Source of the DNA: Caulobacteraceae bacterium
GTDB taxonomy: Bacteria; Pseudomonadota; Alphaproteobacteria; Caulobacterales; Caulobacteraceae
DNA length: 7,447 nt
Reading direction: 5' to 3'
Assembly (NCBI GenBank): GCA_025351125.1
Contig: JANXWN010000457.1
Location: 1 to 7,447, forward strand
Shown: positions 6,707 through 7,447 of the stretch, piece by piece
Layout of the letters: each line of letters begins with the position of its first letter
How positions within the stretch are numbered: the stretch's first letter is position 1
Notes under the pieces: model-generated
Databases searched by the model: none
The model's input: only the letters and a program-made list of their open reading frames with translations
Told to the model about the DNA's origin: nothing
Program-made: the position numbers and the translations under genes

Positions 6707-6725
6707 CGCCCGTTAGAACTGGGCG
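6707..6725. other. Short hairpin spanning the convergent stop codons
   Basis: CGCCC (6707-6711) and GGGCG (6721-6725) can pair around a nine-base loop that contains the porin stop codon, starting two bases after the peptidase stop. The stem has five pairs, plus one possible G-U wobble on the plus strand. No T-run follows on either side, so a terminator role is weakly supported. Confidence 0.2.
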
Positions 6726-7447
6726 TGCAGGCGCGCCGCGATGATCGAAACTGGGCCGCGATCGCGATTGTACGCCGGGTTGTTGACGAATTGGTAGTCG
6801 AGCGCGATACGCGCCGGCCCGATCGGAGCGAAGCTATAATAGGTTTCCACAATGTCCTCGGGCCCCGGATGCGGCAACTGCCCGTCGCCGACCAATATGC
6901 CTAAACCTCCGGCGGCCAAATAACGACGGTGGGCGGCGGAGATGCCGTTCATCACCGCCCCTATGCCGACCGTATCGGCCTTGCGGCCCCACGCCACGCC
7001 GTTTAGCGACAGTCCAACTGAAACCGTGCGGTCGATATCGGTAAATTCATAGCTCTCATACCGCCCGTCGCTGACGCCGGCGCGCGCAAAGACGCCGAGG
7101 CTGTCGCTCAACAGTTGCTGCAGGTTGATGCTGATCCCCGCGCGGCTTCGGTAATGCCGAACACGAGACACATCGGGATTGCTCAGAGTTACCGCGCCCG
7201 CCGACACGGCGTCATCGAACAAGGCCATGCGCCCACGGCTGACGAAACCGGTGATTTTCACGCTTCCCGGCCTGCCCCTCAGCCTATGGCGTTCCTCGAT
7301 TTCGCCGAGCATTTGAAATTGACCCAATGACTTTTCCAAAACCTCGTTATTGGGCACGACCGAGAGGTTAAACCCGCCGACTCGCCCGGTCCAGCGGCCC
7401 TGCCACCACTCCACCGCTCCGCCCGTCGAATAGCCCCAGGCGTCGGC
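6713..7447 (-). CDS. OprB-family carbohydrate-selective porin, C-terminal part (partial)
   Basis: Outer-membrane beta-barrel porin of the OprB family, which in Pseudomonas takes up glucose and other sugars. The frame is open from the right edge and gives 244 C-terminal residues; the start lies outside the window, and the in-frame GTG at 7414 is not a real start. Family features in order: ADAWGYSTGGAVEWWQGRW at the edge, GGFNLSVVPN, GQFQMLGEIEERH, ITGFVSRGRMALFDDAV, HYRSRAGISINLQQ, LGVFARAGVSDGRYE, EFTDIDRTVSVGLSL, AAGGLGILVGDGQLPHPGPE and DYQFVNNPAYNRDRGPVSI. The chain ends HAQF; a terminal Phe is the usual recognition signal for outer-membrane barrel assembly by BamA. Alternating polar and aromatic residues fit beta-strands throughout. 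The actual substrate cannot be inferred. The gene is convergent with the M28 peptidase across seven bases, so the two are not co-transcribed. Confidence 0.94.
   Translation of the reverse strand, partial: ADAWGYSTGGAVEWWQGRWTGRVGGFNLSVVPNNEVLEKSLGQFQMLGEIEERHRLRGRPGSVKITGFVSRGRMALFDDAVSAGAVTLSNPDVSRVRHYRSRAGISINLQQLLSDSLGVFARAGVSDGRYESYEFTDIDRTVSVGLSLNGVAWGRKADTVGIGAVMNGISAAHRRYLAAGGLGILVGDGQLPHPGPEDIVETYYSFAPIGPARIALDYQFVNNPAYNRDRGPVSIIAARLHAQF

Noticed and set aside
1..7447. tRNA or rRNA genes, CRISPR arrays, insertion sequences, attachment sites
   Set aside because: I saw no cloverleaf with a CCA end, no regularly spaced direct repeats, no transposase or integrase frame and no terminal inverted repeats.

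Overview
The window is GC-rich chromosomal DNA from an alphaproteobacterium. The strongest evidence is a complete CtrA cell-cycle/motility response regulator with the near-invariant CtrA DNA-binding domain, preceded by a cluster of GANTC sites (the CcrM methylation sequence of this class). The MnmA sequence, a DUF4282 protein, a YXWGXW-repeat protein and an OprB-type porin all fit the same class. The order cannot be fixed from the sequence; a Rhodospirillales-like lineage is a guess. Nothing indicates a mobile element, phage, CRISPR array or RNA gene, and the region reads as ordinary core and envelope genes.

Layout, left to right. (1) 1-430, minus: the N-terminal part of an RND-efflux periplasmic adaptor lipoprotein, running off the left edge. 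(2) 431-597: divergent intergenic region with an EcfG-like (general stress response) promoter candidate facing right. (3) 598-1602, plus: a secreted YXWGXW-repeat protein with a long Q/P/R-rich tail. (4) 1616-2815, minus: mnmA (tRNA U34 2-thiolation), convergent with the previous gene across 13 bases; a long hairpin lies inside its 3' end. (5) 2947-3309, plus: a small DUF4282 membrane protein, divergent from mnmA. (6) 3310-3542: ctrA upstream region with three evenly spaced GANTC sites and a GTTAACC CtrA-like box. (7) 3543-4235, plus: ctrA. (8) 4306-6705, plus: a large M28 metallopeptidase with about ten C-terminal membrane segments and a C-terminal soluble domain. (9) 6713-7447, minus: the C-terminal 244 residues of an OprB-family porin, convergent with the peptidase across 7 bases and running off the right edge.

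The genes do not form one pathway. Much of the window concerns the cell envelope (efflux adaptor, exported YXWGXW protein, DUF4282 protein, membrane peptidase, porin), with mnmA and ctrA as housekeeping and regulatory genes among them. The most informative non-coding signals are the ctrA upstream region, which looks wired for DNA methylation and autoregulation, and the stress-sigma-like promoter before the YXWGXW gene. I found no convincing undescribed system; the findings are regulatory or structural observations of modest to moderate interest.
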